A stretch of 64,000 bases of DNA from CAZZHG01 sp964653655 (GTDB taxonomy: Bacteria; Bdellovibrionota; FAC87; UBA2466). Position numbers and translations under genes: made by a program. Positions 25,192-33,812 of the stretch are shown piece after piece. The stretch spans positions 3,011 to 67,010 of the forward strand of contig CAZZHG010000014.1 of NCBI GenBank assembly GCA_964653655.1, in the 5' to 3' direction. Each line of letters starts with the position of its first letter. The first letter of the stretch is position 1. Under the pieces are notes generated by a model. It was not told the DNA's origin. It made no database searches and worked only from the letters and a program-made list of their open reading frames with translations.

Positions 25192-25629
25192 GTTGACCGT
25201 CTAGTTGACACCAAAAGGACCCAGCCCATGCCTGGCCATAGTCCTAGCCCAGTATGAAATTGCAGGTTCCCGGCCAACCCGAACGGTACAAACTATTGAA
25301 ATTACTAGGTCAAAATACAGGGGTGTAGACAGCCAGTGTTCAATGTTTGGTGACCGTGCCTAGAACAAGTCCAAGCCCTTGAAACCCCAGGCGATCCCAC
25401 CGCCCATCCTCTGGCCATCCCGGCCAAGCATGTAACTCGCGGAGAACGAGAATTGTCCGACGCTCGCCAGATTTATCGACAAGAAAATTATCCGCGTACA
25501 CCCGGTGACTTTTCCCGCCGCAATGTATGCCCGCGGTAATCGGGCAAAACCATCGGCGCGACGCTTGCAAAGTTCTCTCTCGATTTTTTCCGCCGCGAAA
25601 TTTTCGCGGCTGTTGATGCGGAGTAACTC
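25192..25629. other. Gene-free divergent intergenic region (438 bp)
   Basis: No frame here shows a signal peptide, family motif or ribosome site. It separates the minus-strand Pro-rich gene from the plus-strand Ig-like lipoprotein, so both promoters should lie here, but I see no convincing -35/-10 pair. The only clear feature is the dyad at 25592-25610. Confidence 0.6.
25592..25610. promoter_or_regulatory. Perfect 9-bp dyad upstream of the Ig-like lipoprotein gene
   Basis: GCCGCGAAA-T-TTTCGCGGC is a perfect inverted repeat around a single T, ending 19 bases before the ATG at 25630. It could be an operator for a dimeric regulator, or in RNA a six-pair hairpin with loop AAATTTT that would lie close to the ribosome site. 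Confidence 0.45.
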
Positions 25630-26865
25630 ATGCGGATGCGTTTTTTCTTTCTCGTCGTCGGTTTCACCTCGCTCGCCCTTTCCGGCTGTAAAGTGAAAGT
25701 GCCCGAGACTTCCAAGCCCCATTGCACCGCGGTCGCGGACGTCGGATCCGTCGACGCCGACACCGCCTTCAACGTGAAAATCACCGCGACCGGCGGAGAA
25801 GCTCCTTACTACCTGCAAGGCCAGGTCGGAACCTTCACGAGCGAAATCACGATTTCCAGAAGCTACGCGAACGAAACGGGCGCGGATAAGCACATCGAAG
25901 AGCAAGTGCTCGTGAACGACAACGTCGGCCTCACGGCCCAGTGCTCCTTCGAAATCACGGTCCACACGAAAGTGGTCGTGCCTCCGACGGCTTCCGTCGA
26001 CGCGACGGCGAGCCCCTCGACGACGGTGCTCGTCGGCAGCAGCATCACGCTCCAGGCGACTTCGACGAACCTCGGCGCTACCCCGACCTACACGTTTGCG
26101 ATCCAGGGATCGAGCACGGGTATCTCGAAGGTCCAGACCGGATCTTCCGCGGTCTTCTCGGTCACCGACAGCCTCGCTCACGATTTTGACGTCCTCATCA
26201 CCGGTACGGGAAACAGCCAGACGGCGACGAAGACGGTTCACCTGACTTTCTCGGTCGCGGCCCCCGGCTCCATGGCTTGCACCATCGGCCACGACAAGAG
26301 CTACGGCGTAATCGACGAAGAGATCAAGTTCACGGTCACCGCTTCCACCGGCGAAGCGATCACCATCCTCGAGTTCCTCCCCGGCACGAGCGGCACCGTG
26401 GTGAACACCACGGACGGCGTCGTGAAGGTGAAGTACTCCTCGAACGGAACCAAAACGGTCTCCGTGCGGGCGAAGTCGAAGACGCGCAACGTGATCTGTA
26501 ACAACAACATCTCGATGCTCGATGCGGTCTCGATCAACAAAGCTCTTGCTTGCGTCGCCAAGACCGACGGAACCCAGTACCGCGTGTGGTACGGCGCCTC
26601 GGCTCCGGCTTGGGACGGCTACCTCTGGAACTCGGCTCTGGTGTGGGCGGAAATCGCTTCGGACTCGGGCGTCGGCTCGAAGAGCGTGACCGGCATCAAC
26701 ACGATTCCGGACCTCAACGGCTTCTATCAGGCTTACCAGAACAACCCGATCGCGAAGGAAGTGTTCTTCTACGACGCGGGTACGGTGAAGCTCGAGCTGA
26801 CGGTGAAAGATTCCGTCGGCAACACCACGAAGTGCACCACGAGCGACATCAACGTTTACTACTAA
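25630..26865 (+). CDS. Lipoprotein with Ig/PKD-like beta domains
   Basis: 411 residues. The lipobox LALSGC puts the lipid-bearing Cys at 20. The mature part consists of three or four beta-sandwich-like modules with recurrent phrases (FNVKITATGGEAPYYL, SSITLQATSTNLGATPTYTF, EIKFTVTASTGEAITILEF), as in PKD/Ig-like domains. Several Cys near module ends (CTAVAD, QCSFEI, MACTIG, VICNNN, ACVAKT, KCTTSD) suggest disulfides. Surface or periplasmic adhesion-type role is inferred. The following CHAD gene starts 4 bases after the stop. Confidence 0.75.
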   Translation: MRMRFFFLVVGFTSLALSGCKVKVPETSKPHCTAVADVGSVDADTAFNVKITATGGEAPYYLQGQVGTFTSEITISRSYANETGADKHIEEQVLVNDNVGLTAQCSFEITVHTKVVVPPTASVDATASPSTTVLVGSSITLQATSTNLGATPTYTFAIQGSSTGISKVQTGSSAVFSVTDSLAHDFDVLITGTGNSQTATKTVHLTFSVAAPGSMACTIGHDKSYGVIDEEIKFTVTASTGEAITILEFLPGTSGTVVNTTDGVVKVKYSSNGTKTVSVRAKSKTRNVICNNNISMLDAVSINKALACVAKTDGTQYRVWYGASAPAWDGYLWNSALVWAEIASDSGVGSKSVTGINTIPDLNGFYQAYQNNPIAKEVFFYDAGTVKLELTVKDSVGNTTKCTTSDINVYY

Positions 26866-26869
26866 GCCG

Positions 26870-27616
26870 ATGCGGAACGTCGCCGAGTACCTGGAGGCCC
26901 AGGCCTCCACCCTCCTGAAAAAGGAGGAGAGCTCCGGTGTGTGGACTCCTGAAAAAGTCCACGAATGCCGGGTGGGCACGCGCCGCGCGCGCATGTCGCT
27001 CTGGTGGCTCGAGCAAGCGTCCAAGCAAACCAAGAAACTACGTAAAGCGAGAAAGCTTCTCGGCGATTTCGGCCGCGTGCTCGGCGAGCGCCGCCAATGG
27101 GACGTTCTGCTCAAGGACGCCCAGAAGTACGGACTCGATCCGCAGCCGCTGGAAGCCGCCCGCATCAAAGCCCGGGAAGCGTTGCAAGCATTTCAGGACT
27201 CGGACAAGACGAAGAAGATAGAAAAGAAGGTTCTCAAAGCCGTCGAGAAGGCGAAAGAGCTGAGCGAGCTCGACGTATCCCGCCCCATCAAGAAGCTCAA
27301 AAAGCGTCTTCAGCACTGGAAGGACCTGCCTCCGATGACGGAGACCCAGTTCCACGAGTGCCGGATCGATCTGAAGAAAACGCGCTACGTCCTCGAAGCG
27401 CTAGGTCTCGACGTCACGGAGCTGAAGCGCATTCAGGATTGGCTGGGCCAGGCCCACGATCTCGAAATTCTGCAGCAGACCCTCGGCAAGAACGACAAGG
27501 TATCCAAAGACGAAGCCATGGCGCGCAACGCCGCCCAGGACGCCTTGCCCTCTACCCTCACGGCCACCATCGAGCGGCTGGAATCCCTGGAAAACTCTAA
27601 GGCCGATAAGAACTGA
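26870..27616 (+). CDS. CHAD domain protein
   Basis: 248 residues, helical and basic. The two His-containing helices characteristic of CHAD are present: EKVHECRVGTRRARMSLWWL (28-47) and QFHECRIDLKKTRYVLEAL. CHAD domains bind inorganic polyphosphate; stand-alone members attach to polyphosphate granules. No TTM phosphatase domain is fused. No signal peptide, so cytoplasmic. It follows the lipoprotein gene by 4 bases and overlaps the end of the convergent DoxX gene by 20 bases. Confidence 0.88.
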   Translation: MRNVAEYLEAQASTLLKKEESSGVWTPEKVHECRVGTRRARMSLWWLEQASKQTKKLRKARKLLGDFGRVLGERRQWDVLLKDAQKYGLDPQPLEAARIKAREALQAFQDSDKTKKIEKKVLKAVEKAKELSELDVSRPIKKLKKRLQHWKDLPPMTETQFHECRIDLKKTRYVLEALGLDVTELKRIQDWLGQAHDLEILQQTLGKNDKVSKDEAMARNAAQDALPSTLTATIERLESLENSKADKN

Positions 27617-28001
27617 CTTTGCGTTTCGCCCCGATGAGGGCGTCGAGCGAAAGCCGGCCCGGGCCGGTCAGCGCGAGCACGAGAAAAGCGATCATGTAAA
27701 CGAACGCCATCTCCTTCTTCGTCCACGGGTCGATGCTGTGAACCACGAAGAACGCGACCGCCATCGTGATGAAGGCCGGAATCGCCGCAATCCGCGAGGC
27801 AAGCCCCACCGCGACCAGGGATCCGCAAACCAGCTCCCCGAAAACGGCCAGGCCGAGGCTCATCTTCGATCCGACGTGAAGCGGATCGGGGAAAACGGAG
27901 GCGTACTGCGCCCACTGCTGCAGCTTCGGAAGGCCGTGCTGAACGGCGAGCAACCCGCCGAAGCCTACTCTTAGGATGAGAATACCGACGTCCAACATCA
28001 T
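27597..28001 (-). CDS. DoxX family membrane protein
   Basis: 134 residues with four hydrophobic segments and the DoxX features LRVGFGGLLAVQHGLPKLQQW, FGELVCGSLVAVGLASRIAAIPAFITMAVAFF and a final ALTGPGRLSLDAL. DoxX proteins are small quinone-linked or redox-related membrane proteins. The ATG overlaps the stop of the upstream S46 peptidase gene (ATGA), so it is translated together with it. Confidence 0.85.
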   Translation of the reverse strand: MMLDVGILILRVGFGGLLAVQHGLPKLQQWAQYASVFPDPLHVGSKMSLGLAVFGELVCGSLVAVGLASRIAAIPAFITMAVAFFVVHSIDPWTKKEMAFVYMIAFLVLALTGPGRLSLDALIGAKRKVSSYRP

Positions 28002-30055
28002 GGCGCGAACTCCTTCACCAGGTCGTCTGCGTTGTAGATCTTCAGCACCGCCTCGCGGATCGCACTGGAGTGGACGGAGACCGCCCGCGCCTGCGTGTCC
28101 GTATAGATGTAATTGGAAGGCAGCGATTGAATGTTGCCGTCGAAGATGAGCCCGACGAGCTCACCGGCCTTGTTGACGACGGGGCTACCGGAGTTTCCGC
28201 CGATGATGTCCGCCGTCGAAACGAAGTTGAAAGGCGTCTTCAAATCGAGCTTCGCCTTGGTGAGGTGCCAGCTGTCGGGCAACTTCCAGGGATCCACGCC
28301 GCCGTGGGCCTTCTCGTGCTCGTAAGCTCCACCAAGGGTGGTGAACGCCGGAATGGTCTTGCCGTTCTCCTGGTACCCCTTCACTTCGCCGAACGCGAGG
28401 CGGAGAGTGAAAGTGGCATCCGGATAATTGCTCGTACCCGAGATCGCGAAGTGCGCCTGAGCGACTTGCCCGTAGGCCTGGGCTTCGGCCTCCTCCACTT
28501 GTTCCTCGTACTTCGTACGAATCGCGCGGCTCGCCTTATCCACGTCGAGAGCGAGAAGGATCATCGGGTCCGTGCTCTTCTTGATCGCGGAGAGGCCACC
28601 CTTGGCGATCAGCCGGCGAACCTTGGGATCGAAGAGAGAGGTGCCGTCGATGAGGCTCGTCGCCCGCTCCTCCGGCTCGTCGCCGAAAAGCGCCTGGCGG
28701 ACCGTCGGGTCCTGCTCGCCGAGCTGCTGCATCAGAAACGACAACGAAGCGCCGAGCTTCGCCGCCTCGAGCTCAGGATAAAGCGGAGCCTCCGAGAAAA
28801 GCTCCTGCTCCAGGGAAGCCCGATTGCTGTCCCGATACTCGGAGAGGCGATCCTCGTTCTTCTTTTTGTCTTCCGCCGCGAGACGCACGAGATGGCGCGC
28901 GATCTTGAAGACCCTCGAGTCGAATCCGTTCATCTTCTCGAGCAGCTGATAGCGGAGGAAAAGCTTGCGCTGGGCTACCTGTGCCTTCGCCACCGCATCC
29001 CAGGCGCCCGCGAGCGCCTTGAGAGCGGGCGTGGACTCGACCTGAGCGCGGAGCTTGTACTCCGCCTTTTGCTTCAACGCCATTACCGACGGATCCTGGA
29101 GGCCCTTGAGCATGCCGAGGTTCGCCTTACGGCTGTTCTGCACTCCGAACAACTCGTCCTTCGCCTGCCGCGCGTACTCGTCGCCGTTGGCGCTGTACTG
29201 CTGGAGCACGATCTCGCGGTGCCGGAGAAACGTCAGGGTGAAGGGAATGCGGAAATCCCGCAGCAGCACCAACGCATCCATGGTGAACATGCGGTTCGTC
29301 TTGCCCGGATGGCCGGACACGAACGTCAGCTCCCCTTCCGCGGCCCCGTCCTTCGACCACTTCAGATAGTCGTTCGTCGCGACGGGCTTGTCGTTCTCGT
29401 AGACGCGGAAAATCGCCATGTCGAGGTCGTACCGGGGGAACTCGAAGTTGTCCGGATCGCCGCCGAAAAAGGCGGTGGCCGCTTCCGGCGCGAAGACCAC
29501 GCGGACGTCCGTGTACTTCTTGTAGCGGTAGAGGTGATAAGCGCCTCCCCGGAACAAGGTGACGACCTCACTGCGCAGGCCCGTCTTTTCGAAAGATTCC
29601 TTTTCCACTTGGGCGATGACCGTGCGCCGGGCGGCGGCGGCTTCCGCGACCGTCATCGAGGGCTTCACGGCGGCATTGACGCGGACCGTGACATCTTCGA
29701 TGGAGAGAAGCTGGTTGAGCTCCAGATCCGGGGCTTTGATCTCCTCGGCTTGCGTCTTCGCGAGAAATCCGTCCTTCAGGTAGTTGTTCTGCGGAGTGGA
29801 AACTTTGTGGAGCGTGTCCGCGGCCACGTGATGGTTCGTGAGGACGAGCCCGGTGGGGGAGATGAAGGAACCCGAGCCGCCGCTGTTGAAACGAACGGAG
29901 GACTTCATCAGGTGCTCCGCCCAAGCGTCCGTCGGCTCGAAGCCGTACTTCGCTTTCAGCTGCGCCTTGGGCAGCTGGTTGTAAATCCACATGCCTTCGT
30001 CGGCGCGGGCGGTAAGTACCAAGAAAAGAAAACTAAACAGCGCGATGGGCTTCAT
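27998..30055 (-). CDS. S46 family dipeptidyl-peptidase (DPP7/DPP11 type)
   Basis: 685 residues. The ATG at 30055 follows GGGAGGG and gives a signal peptide (KPIALFSFLFLVLTARA). Catalytic elements: LTNHHVAAD (His75/76), PRYDLDMAIF (Asp212), GGNSGSPVV (Ser622). Gly640 in FDGN is exactly 18 residues after Ser622, as Gly/Arg673 is after Ser655 in the Porphyromonas enzymes; Gly there suggests a DPP7-like preference for hydrophobic P1 over Asp/Glu. It should act in the periplasm, releasing dipeptides from imported oligopeptides. The start upstream at 30106 would hide the signal peptide and is rejected. Confidence 0.93.
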   Translation of the reverse strand: MKPIALFSFLFLVLTARADEGMWIYNQLPKAQLKAKYGFEPTDAWAEHLMKSSVRFNSGGSGSFISPTGLVLTNHHVAADTLHKVSTPQNNYLKDGFLAKTQAEEIKAPDLELNQLLSIEDVTVRVNAAVKPSMTVAEAAAARRTVIAQVEKESFEKTGLRSEVVTLFRGGAYHLYRYKKYTDVRVVFAPEAATAFFGGDPDNFEFPRYDLDMAIFRVYENDKPVATNDYLKWSKDGAAEGELTFVSGHPGKTNRMFTMDALVLLRDFRIPFTLTFLRHREIVLQQYSANGDEYARQAKDELFGVQNSRKANLGMLKGLQDPSVMALKQKAEYKLRAQVESTPALKALAGAWDAVAKAQVAQRKLFLRYQLLEKMNGFDSRVFKIARHLVRLAAEDKKKNEDRLSEYRDSNRASLEQELFSEAPLYPELEAAKLGASLSFLMQQLGEQDPTVRQALFGDEPEERATSLIDGTSLFDPKVRRLIAKGGLSAIKKSTDPMILLALDVDKASRAIRTKYEEQVEEAEAQAYGQVAQAHFAISGTSNYPDATFTLRLAFGEVKGYQENGKTIPAFTTLGGAYEHEKAHGGVDPWKLPDSWHLTKAKLDLKTPFNFVSTADIIGGNSGSPVVNKAGELVGLIFDGNIQSLPSNYIYTDTQARAVSVHSSAIREAVLKIYNADDLVKEFAP

Positions 30056-30181
30056 CGATCCCTCCCCTAAGTGGACCGTTGTAACCAGCGGATCACAGGC
30101 CGCCAATCTTTTTTCGGCTTCCCCTTGCCCCCCGCTAACGCCGGGGTTAACAACGCCCGGAGTCTAACCGGGAGGTTGTTC

Positions 30182-30604
30182 GTGAAACTTGGACTTCTGC
30201 TGTTGGGTTTCGTGTCCCTGTCGCTTCAGGCGGCGGACTATCAGGAATTGAAATGCGCGGGCGAAGTCCGGGACGGCGAAGGCTTCGCCGCCGCCGCCGA
30301 GCTTACCCTGACGATCAAGCACCCGGCCGCGATTACCTACCGCAATCTAGGTCCCAAGAAAGCCGCGGCACTCGTCAAGCTCGCCTACCCCGGCTATCGC
30401 TCGGTTCGCGTAAACACGGCGGAAATCCGGGACTCGCAGTTTCTCGTGTCCGCCGGTTCCACACAGCAAAAGGTCATCCTTCAGATGCCGCTCAAGAAGC
30501 TCGGCAAGAAGGGTTACTTCGGCGTGTTACAGACGGTAGTGCGCCGGGACGGCACCGGCTACCTCGGCACTTACTATTGCCGCTCGGTTCTCGGGGAAGA
30601 TTAG
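30182..30604 (+). CDS. Small secreted protein of unknown function
   Basis: 140 residues from a GTG start preceded by GGGAGG. Signal peptide (KLGLLLLGFVSLSLQA, cut before ADY). The mature part is basic, beta-rich, with two Cys (LKCAGE and YYCRSV) that could join the ends. No family recognised. Its stop overlaps the convergent gene by 4 bases. Confidence 0.65.
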   Translation: MKLGLLLLGFVSLSLQAADYQELKCAGEVRDGEGFAAAAELTLTIKHPAAITYRNLGPKKAAALVKLAYPGYRSVRVNTAEIRDSQFLVSAGSTQQKVILQMPLKKLGKKGYFGVLQTVVRRDGTGYLGTYYCRSVLGED

Positions 30605-31182
30605 TCGCTCGCGGACGCGGCGACGGCGATGATCTGCGATCGGCGGCTCACGCTCACCGTCCATAAATAGGTGCCCCACCATTCCCGGCCCATCGCGAAA
30701 TACTCCGTCTGAGGAGCGTTCCACTCGAACAGCCTGACGGGATCGGCGAAAGACGCGAACAATTCCTTATTGAGGCTTTGAAACAATTTATCCGCGCTGG
30801 CGAACGGACAGGTCAGCGGGTACGGAGGATCGGCGAAGGCATAGGCGAACCCCCCGGAAACTTCCCGGCTCTGCGGGCGTTCTTTCAGGCCAAGCGTTTT
30901 GAGATTGCCGTCGCTCCCGAGAAACTCGGCGACTTTGATCGCCTTGCCCGCTTTCTCGTCCAGAACGATGTTCGCGGCGCAGTTGGGATCCCGGAAAATG
31001 TCGGCAGGTTCCTGTTCGGGAAGTTCCTGAAAGGCCGAAATGGCCCGCGCCGCCCGAAGGTGAAATTTCTTGTCGAGCACGGCTTCCGGCGCGACGGCGA
31101 ACACGGCGAACTCCACCACGCAGCCGAAGGCCTGAGCCTCGTCGATTCTTGTTAGGCCGGGAAACTCGGTGAGCAGTTCCAC
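30601..31182 (-). CDS. Protein of unknown function (193 aa)
   Basis: GTG at 31182 is chosen because it lies 7 bases after the stop of the upstream gene, the typical spacing of coupled genes; the longer frame would run inside that gene. No signal peptide, membrane helix or known motif is seen; an aromatic-rich C-terminal part (TEYFAMGREWWGTYLWTVSV) is the most distinctive region. No Shine-Dalgarno sequence supports the start. Confidence 0.55.
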   Translation of the reverse strand: MELLTEFPGLTRIDEAQAFGCVVEFAVFAVAPEAVLDKKFHLRAARAISAFQELPEQEPADIFRDPNCAANIVLDEKAGKAIKVAEFLGSDGNLKTLGLKERPQSREVSGGFAYAFADPPYPLTCPFASADKLFQSLNKELFASFADPVRLFEWNAPQTEYFAMGREWWGTYLWTVSVSRRSQIIAVAASASD

Positions 31183-31189
31183 CGCGGGT

Positions 31190-31507
31190 TCAGTTGACCG
31201 CGGTCGAATTGGAAGCGTCGATGAACGCTTTGCGATCCCCGGCGAAGGCATCCTTCACGAAACGGTGCACTTCCGGAAGCTGGGCCTGAAGCTCCTTCGC
31301 GGTCAGGTGCTCGGCGATCACTTTGCCGTCGGCTTCCTTCACCGTGTAGAGCGTGCCCTTGTCTCCCGCCGACACCGTTATGTGGTAGTTGCGGAATTGA
31401 ATGGTGACCACCGGCGGAGCGGTGTCGTGAATTTCCTCGCCGGCGAAAGTGAGGGCGGGGGTAAGACCGGTCAGACAAAGTGTAAGCGCGAACCAACTGC
31501 CTTTCAT
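31190..31507 (-). CDS. Small secreted protein of unknown function
   Basis: 105 residues. Signal peptide (KGSWFALTLCLTGLTPALTFA, cut before GEE). The mature part begins with a beta-rich stretch (VVTIQFRNYHITVSAGDKG) and ends helical and charged. ATG is preceded by GGAGG-like bases (revcomp of 31512-31518). No family recognised. Probably co-transcribed with the following 193-residue protein. Confidence 0.65.
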   Translation of the reverse strand: MKGSWFALTLCLTGLTPALTFAGEEIHDTAPPVVTIQFRNYHITVSAGDKGTLYTVKEADGKVIAEHLTAKELQAQLPEVHRFVKDAFAGDRKAFIDASNSTAVN

Positions 31508-31536
31508 GGGGACCTCCGAGGAGCGTTCATTTTATC

Positions 31537-31962
31537 TTACTTGGGAAAGCCGGTGTAGTCGGCGGTAGCGCTGCACAGCGTCCCGCCGTTCGCGTCCGTT
31601 AGCTTGGCTTTCAGGTTCAGCACGAGCACGTCCGTATCGAATAAACCCTCGCCCACTACCTTCAAAGTCTTGCCCGCGTTGACCCAGGATTTTTCGACGC
31701 GGATGTCGCCCATCCCGCCGTGGTTGCCGAGCAAACTCTGCTTGTGCAACGCCCCGCCGCCGCCCGTGCCGTCGAAATAGACCACCGCGGTCAGCTGATT
31801 GGCTCCCACCGCGAAAACCCGCGTCGAGTAGGTAACCTCTTTGAAAACGAAATCGCAGTCAGGGCCGGAAGAAACGACGGAGGAAAGCTCCCCGTCGAAG
31901 TCCCACGACGCGCCCAGGACGGGCATGGCGGCGAAACAGGCCAGGCAAAGCAGAAGTCTCAT
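31537..31962 (-). CDS. Small secreted protein of unknown function
   Basis: 141 residues from the ATG at 31962, which gives a signal peptide (RLLLCLACFAAMPVLGA, cut before SWD) and follows a G-rich ribosome site; the frame stays open far upstream but through the region of the divergent gene. Two Cys (GPDCDF and GTLCSA), beta-rich mature part. No family recognised. First gene of a three-gene minus-strand run of short genes. Confidence 0.6.
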   Translation of the reverse strand: MRLLLCLACFAAMPVLGASWDFDGELSSVVSSGPDCDFVFKEVTYSTRVFAVGANQLTAVVYFDGTGGGGALHKQSLLGNHGGMGDIRVEKSWVNAGKTLKVVGEGLFDTDVLVLNLKAKLTDANGGTLCSATADYTGFPK

Positions 31963-32049
31963 GGAGCCCCCTTTTTCGTTAAGAGTACTCAACCTCATCC
32001 CCCCTGACAAAGCCGTTGGCAGCGATCTTTCCGGGAGGTAGAAGGCCCC

Positions 32050-32415
32050 ATGCTCTCTTACGACTTCTACAAATGGCTCCATGTCACCGGCGTGCTCGCC
32101 GCCATTCTCGGTCTGGGGGGAGGCTTTCTCACCCACCTTTCCGGAGTTCTCCCGGCTGGTCCGGGCCGGCGGGCGATAGCCATTTCCCACGGAGTCGGCC
32201 TTGTTTTGGCCCTGGTCGGAGGCTTCGGAATGATCGCCCGGGGCGGCATCCCCTTCCCCTGGCCGGCGTGGATTTTCGGTAAGATTGCCATATGGTTCGC
32301 CCTCGGCGGCCTCATGGCACTTCCCATGCGAAACCCAGCCCTTAGCCGTAAGGCCTGGTGGGCGCCCCTGCTGCTTGCGACCATCGCGGTTTACCTGGTC
32401 ATCTACCGCCCTTGA
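32050..32415 (+). CDS. Four-helix integral membrane protein
   Basis: 121 residues with four hydrophobic segments. The first opens YDFYKWLHVTGVLAAILGLGGGF, with a conserved-looking His in helix 1 (KWLHVTG) and another in helix 2 (ISHGVG), as in small SirB/CopD-like membrane proteins, where paired His may bind haem or metal. Exact family not certain. Divergent from the secreted-protein run. Confidence 0.65.
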   Translation: MLSYDFYKWLHVTGVLAAILGLGGGFLTHLSGVLPAGPGRRAIAISHGVGLVLALVGGFGMIARGGIPFPWPAWIFGKIAIWFALGGLMALPMRNPALSRKAWWAPLLLATIAVYLVIYRP

Positions 32416-32446
32416 AGCCATGCGTTAGATCCGCTAAATAGGCGGG

Positions 32447-33760
32447 ATGAAACAAATCGGCTTTGGGTTCTTGGCGTTGGTTTTGGCGTGTCTCTCGGGC
32501 TGCTCGGCGGGTTCCTCCGACTCGAGCTGGGCCCGGCTCCTCGGCTCCCCCGCGGAAGAAGGGGCCCGGTCGGTCGCTCTTGCGAAAGACGGAACCATCG
32601 TCATCGCCGGTTCGAGCCAGGGAGCGGTGGACTCCACTCCGAATCGCGGCGGCAACGACATCTTCGTCGCCAAATACGACACCGAGGGGAATCTCAAATG
32701 GAAGCAGACCTTCGGAACCCCCCAAAACGAAGAAGCCCGCGCGATCACCGTCGATGCCGAAGGTAACGTCTTCGTTACCGGTTACACGAGCGGCAATCTG
32801 GACGGCTCCAACGCCGGCAACGACGATCAGGTTTTCGTGCTGGCCCTCGAGTCCGACGGCAAGACGAAGTGGACGAAGCTCTACGGAGAAACCACCGCCG
32901 TCGCCATCAATTCCGTGAAGGAATCCGGCGAAGGCATCGCCCTCACCACCGACGGCGGAATCGTCGTCGTGGGTTACACGGTGAACAGTTTCGGCAAAGC
33001 GGTCGGCGAGAACATCGAGCGGGACGCGTTTCTGCTGAAGCTCGATAAGGAAGGCGCGGTCATCGATTCGAAACGCTACGAATCGGGGCGCAATGACGGC
33101 GCCACTTCGGTCACGGTCGCCGCCGACGGCGCCATCTTCATCGCCGGCTCCACCGAGGGAAGTCTCGGCGGGGATCAGGGCCAGGTGAACTCCAAGGAAG
33201 GCGCTTCCGAAGCGTTCGTCGCCCGCATCGGAACCACGCCGGAAGACACGTGGATCCGCCTTCTCGGAACCACCGCCCACGAGACGGGTGAAGCGGTCGC
33301 TGCCGATCCCACGAGCGGCGCCGTCTATCTCGGCGGCTCCGCGACGAGCGGACTCACCGGCCAGCAGGGACTCGGCATGGGCGACGGTTACGTCGCGAAG
33401 TTCGACGCCGCCGGAAAACTTCTGTGGCAACAACTCGTCGGTAGCGACAACATCGACATCATTCAAGGACTCGCGGTCGGAAGCCAAGGACAGCTCTTCG
33501 CGACGGGCGTCACCTGGAACCAGGGCGGCACCGACGTTTACGTGTCGCAGCTTTCCCCCGACAATGGCACGCGTACCGGGCATTTGCAGCGCTCAGGCAG
33601 CACCGCTTCCGCCTGGGGATTCGGCATCGTGTCGGACGGCCAAGGCCGTCTGGTGGTCGCGGGCTGGGCCGGCGGCGACGTCGACAAAGAGAAGGGCGCG
33701 GGCGGTCTCGACGCGCTACTCTGGAAACTGAACGAGAAAGACCTCGCCCCCAAACGATAA
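32447..33760 (+). CDS. SBBP-repeat (beta-propeller-like) lipoprotein
   Basis: 437 residues. Lipobox CLSGC places the lipid Cys at 19. The mature protein is six to seven copies of an SBBP-type repeat: each has an Asp-x-x-Gly-Asn/Thr turn and a strand such as GNVFVTGYTSGNL, AIFIAGSTEGSLGG or AVYLGGSATSGL, followed by YVAKFDAAGKLLW-type segments. SBBP repeats probably fold as a beta-propeller. Binding role at the cell surface is an inference. The ATG lacks a strong ribosome site; GGCGGG precedes it. Confidence 0.85.
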   Translation: MKQIGFGFLALVLACLSGCSAGSSDSSWARLLGSPAEEGARSVALAKDGTIVIAGSSQGAVDSTPNRGGNDIFVAKYDTEGNLKWKQTFGTPQNEEARAITVDAEGNVFVTGYTSGNLDGSNAGNDDQVFVLALESDGKTKWTKLYGETTAVAINSVKESGEGIALTTDGGIVVVGYTVNSFGKAVGENIERDAFLLKLDKEGAVIDSKRYESGRNDGATSVTVAADGAIFIAGSTEGSLGGDQGQVNSKEGASEAFVARIGTTPEDTWIRLLGTTAHETGEAVAADPTSGAVYLGGSATSGLTGQQGLGMGDGYVAKFDAAGKLLWQQLVGSDNIDIIQGLAVGSQGQLFATGVTWNQGGTDVYVSQLSPDNGTRTGHLQRSGSTASAWGFGIVSDGQGRLVVAGWAGGDVDKEKGAGGLDALLWKLNEKDLAPKR

Positions 33761-33812
33761 CTCAGAGCGACACGCTTCCCTTTGATAGAATAGTAGGGTT
33801 GATGTTTCAGCC

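Noticed and set aside
25360..27168. A 602-residue minus-strand frame across the Ig-like lipoprotein and CHAD genes
   Set aside because: Crosses two well-supported genes on the other strand and has a composition dominated by Arg/Asp/His from reversed codons.
28070..30070. A 666-residue open frame on the plus strand opposite the S46 peptidase
   Set aside because: Shadow frame: the minus strand carries a full S46 enzyme with catalytic residues and signal peptide; the plus-strand translation is Arg/Leu/Val-rich, without motif, as expected from high G+C at third positions.
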